Assembly (NCBI GenBank): GCA_030042815.1
Contig: JASHYY010000168.1
Location: 1 to 5,897, forward strand
Direction of reading: 5' to 3'
DNA: 5,897 nucleotides
Origin: Thermoplasmata archaeon
GTDB lineage: Archaea > Thermoplasmatota > Thermoplasmata > Lutacidiplasmatales > UBA184
Both the position numbers and the translations under genes were made by a program. The notes below the pieces were generated by a model. The model was not told the DNA's origin and ran no database searches. It saw nothing but the letters and a program-made list of their open reading frames with translations. Of the stretch, positions 4,949-5,897 are shown piece after piece (positions within the stretch are counted from its first letter, which is position 1; each line of letters opens with the position of its first letter).

Positions 4949-5897
4949 ATGGACGACGCCGAGTACGACCTGCCGTTCTTCCGGCGGGGCGGATTCCACC
5001 GGCGGACGTGCGTCGTCTGTGGGCACGCGTTCTGGACGCTCGGCGACCACGACCGGTGCCAGGAGGCGCCGTGCCGCGATTACGGCTTCATCGGCCACCC
5101 GATCTTCGCGCGCCCGTACGCGCTGTCGGAAATGCGCGAGACGTTCCTGTCGTTCTTCGAGAAACGGGGCCACACCCGGATCCGGCGCTATCCCACGGTC
5201 GCCCGCTGGCGAAATGACGTCTTCTTCACCCAGGCGTCGATCTACGACTTCCAGCCGTGGGTGACGAGCGGCGCCGCGCCGCCGCCCGCGAACCCGCTGA
5301 CGATCAGCCAGCCGGTCCTGCGGTTCATCGACCTCGAGGAGGTCGGTCGCAGCGGTCGCCACTTCACGCTGTTCGAGATGCTCGCCCACCACGCGTTCAA
5401 CCGACCCGACCACGAGGTCTACTTCAAGGACCGGTGCACCGAGCTCTGCCACGAGCTGATGGTCTCCGAGCTCGGCGCCGACGCCCGGGCGTTCACCTAT
5501 AAGGAGGAGGTCTGGGAGGGCGGAGGTAACCTCGGCCCTTCGCTGAGCGTCAGCGCGCTGGGCCTCGAGGTCGCCACGCTCGTCTTCATGGAATACATCC
5601 GGGACGGCGACGCCCTGAAGCCGATGCCGCTCACGGTCGTCGACACCGGCTACGGGCTCGAGCGCCTCACCTGGGCGAGTCAGGGGACGAAGAGCGCCTA
5701 CGAGGCGGTCTTCGGCGCCGAGTACGACGAGCTGCGCCGCACGTTCCCGCCGCACGACGCGGCGGTCCTGATCGACCACGCCCGCGCGCTCAACTTCCTC
5801 CTCATCGACGGGGTCGTTCCCTCCAACAGCAAGGAGGGGTACTTCGCCCGCCTCCTGCTCCGCCGTTCGCTGCGGATCCTCTCGAAGGTCCCGGACG
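4949..5897 (+). CDS. alaS: alanyl-tRNA synthetase, archaeal type; 3' end beyond the window
   Basis: The frame is open from the ATG to the right edge (316 complete codons plus one base). It encodes the N-terminal aminoacylation part of class II AlaRS, which charges tRNA-Ala in the cytoplasm. The start MDDAEYDLPFFRRGGFHRR followed by a Cys cluster (C21, C24, C37, C42; CVVC...RCQEAPC) is the archaeal N-terminal extension, probably metal-binding; bacterial AlaRS lacks it. FFTQASIYDFQPWV (92-105) and QPVLRFIDLEEVG (121-133) lead into the motif 2 region GRHFTLFEMLAHHAF (136-150), then WEGGGNLGPSLSV (189-201), and motif 3 appears as VDTGYGLERLTWAS (231-244). VPSNSKEGYFARLLLRR (290-306) begins the tRNA-recognition region. 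The editing domain and C-terminal domain lie outside the window. The ATG sits at the expected distance from a TATA box, supporting this start. It is divergent from the transporter with 98 bp between them. The identity is secure; only the 5' third or so of the gene is visible. Confidence 0.96.
   Translation, partial: MDDAEYDLPFFRRGGFHRRTCVVCGHAFWTLGDHDRCQEAPCRDYGFIGHPIFARPYALSEMRETFLSFFEKRGHTRIRRYPTVARWRNDVFFTQASIYDFQPWVTSGAAPPPANPLTISQPVLRFIDLEEVGRSGRHFTLFEMLAHHAFNRPDHEVYFKDRCTELCHELMVSELGADARAFTYKEEVWEGGGNLGPSLSVSALGLEVATLVFMEYIRDGDALKPMPLTVVDTGYGLERLTWASQGTKSAYEAVFGAEYDELRRTFPPHDAAVLIDHARALNFLLIDGVVPSNSKEGYFARLLLRRSLRILSKVPD

Noticed and set aside
3370..4950. Open frames of 526 codons (-) and 355 codons (3855-4922, +) overlapping the transporter region.
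   Set aside because: Only the 4850-3594 frame gives twelve hydrophobic helices and the MFS motif A; the others are hydrophilic low-complexity shadows.
4919..5779. Minus-strand open frame opposite alaS.
   Set aside because: The plus strand carries clear AlaRS motifs throughout; the minus frame has no recognisable content and ends at the divergent spacer.
1..5897. tRNA genes, CRISPR repeats, insertion sequences, toxin-antitoxin or defence genes.
   Set aside because: I looked for repeats, tRNA-like arms and extra small genes in the gaps; the only non-coding gaps are 59 and 98 bp and they hold nothing beyond promoter-like boxes.

Overview
The window looks like chromosomal DNA from a high-GC archaeon. 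By eye it is roughly 70% G+C, with strong G/C preference at third codon positions. The alanyl-tRNA synthetase is the archaeal form, with an N-terminal Cys cluster ahead of the catalytic core. At least two genes have a TTTAAA/CTTAAG-type box about 28 to 34 nt before the start codon and no Shine-Dalgarno sequence, which fits archaeal leaderless transcription. The proteins lack the strong Asp/Glu excess of haloarchaea, and a FolC-type ligase implies folate rather than methanopterin. A high-GC Thermoplasmatota-like lineage is my best guess; it is an inference and cannot be fixed from this window.

Layout: (1) Bases 1-1476 (+) hold the 3' part of the large subunit of a B12-dependent acyl-CoA mutase (methylmalonyl/isobutyryl-CoA mutase family), cut by the left edge. 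(2) After a 59-bp gap with a possible promoter, 1536-2954 (+) encodes a FolC-type folylpolyglutamate/dihydrofolate synthase with a GTG start. (3) Its stop overlaps the ATG of an endonuclease III gene (2951-3805, +) by 4 bp, so the two are probably translationally coupled. (4) A 12-helix MFS transporter runs the other way (4850-3594, -); the endonuclease reading frame continues 212 bp into its 3' end. (5) A 98-bp divergent spacer contains an AT-rich TTTAAA island. (6) 4949-5897 (+) is the 5' part of alaS, cut by the right edge.

The genes do not form one pathway. folC and nth share a transcript but serve C1-cofactor metabolism and base-excision DNA repair; alaS serves translation; the mutase belongs to acyl-CoA (propionate or branched-chain) metabolism. 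I see no mobile element, RNA gene, CRISPR array or novel multi-gene system.

The observation most worth following is in the mutase. Aligned from memory to Propionibacterium MutB, its two substrate-selecting positions are Phe and Gln (the isobutyryl-CoA mutase pattern) rather than Tyr and Arg (methylmalonyl-CoA mutase). Several neighbouring active-site positions are also unusual, so an automatic 'methylmalonyl-CoA mutase' label may be wrong. The second is the long tail-to-tail overlap between nth and the transporter gene.
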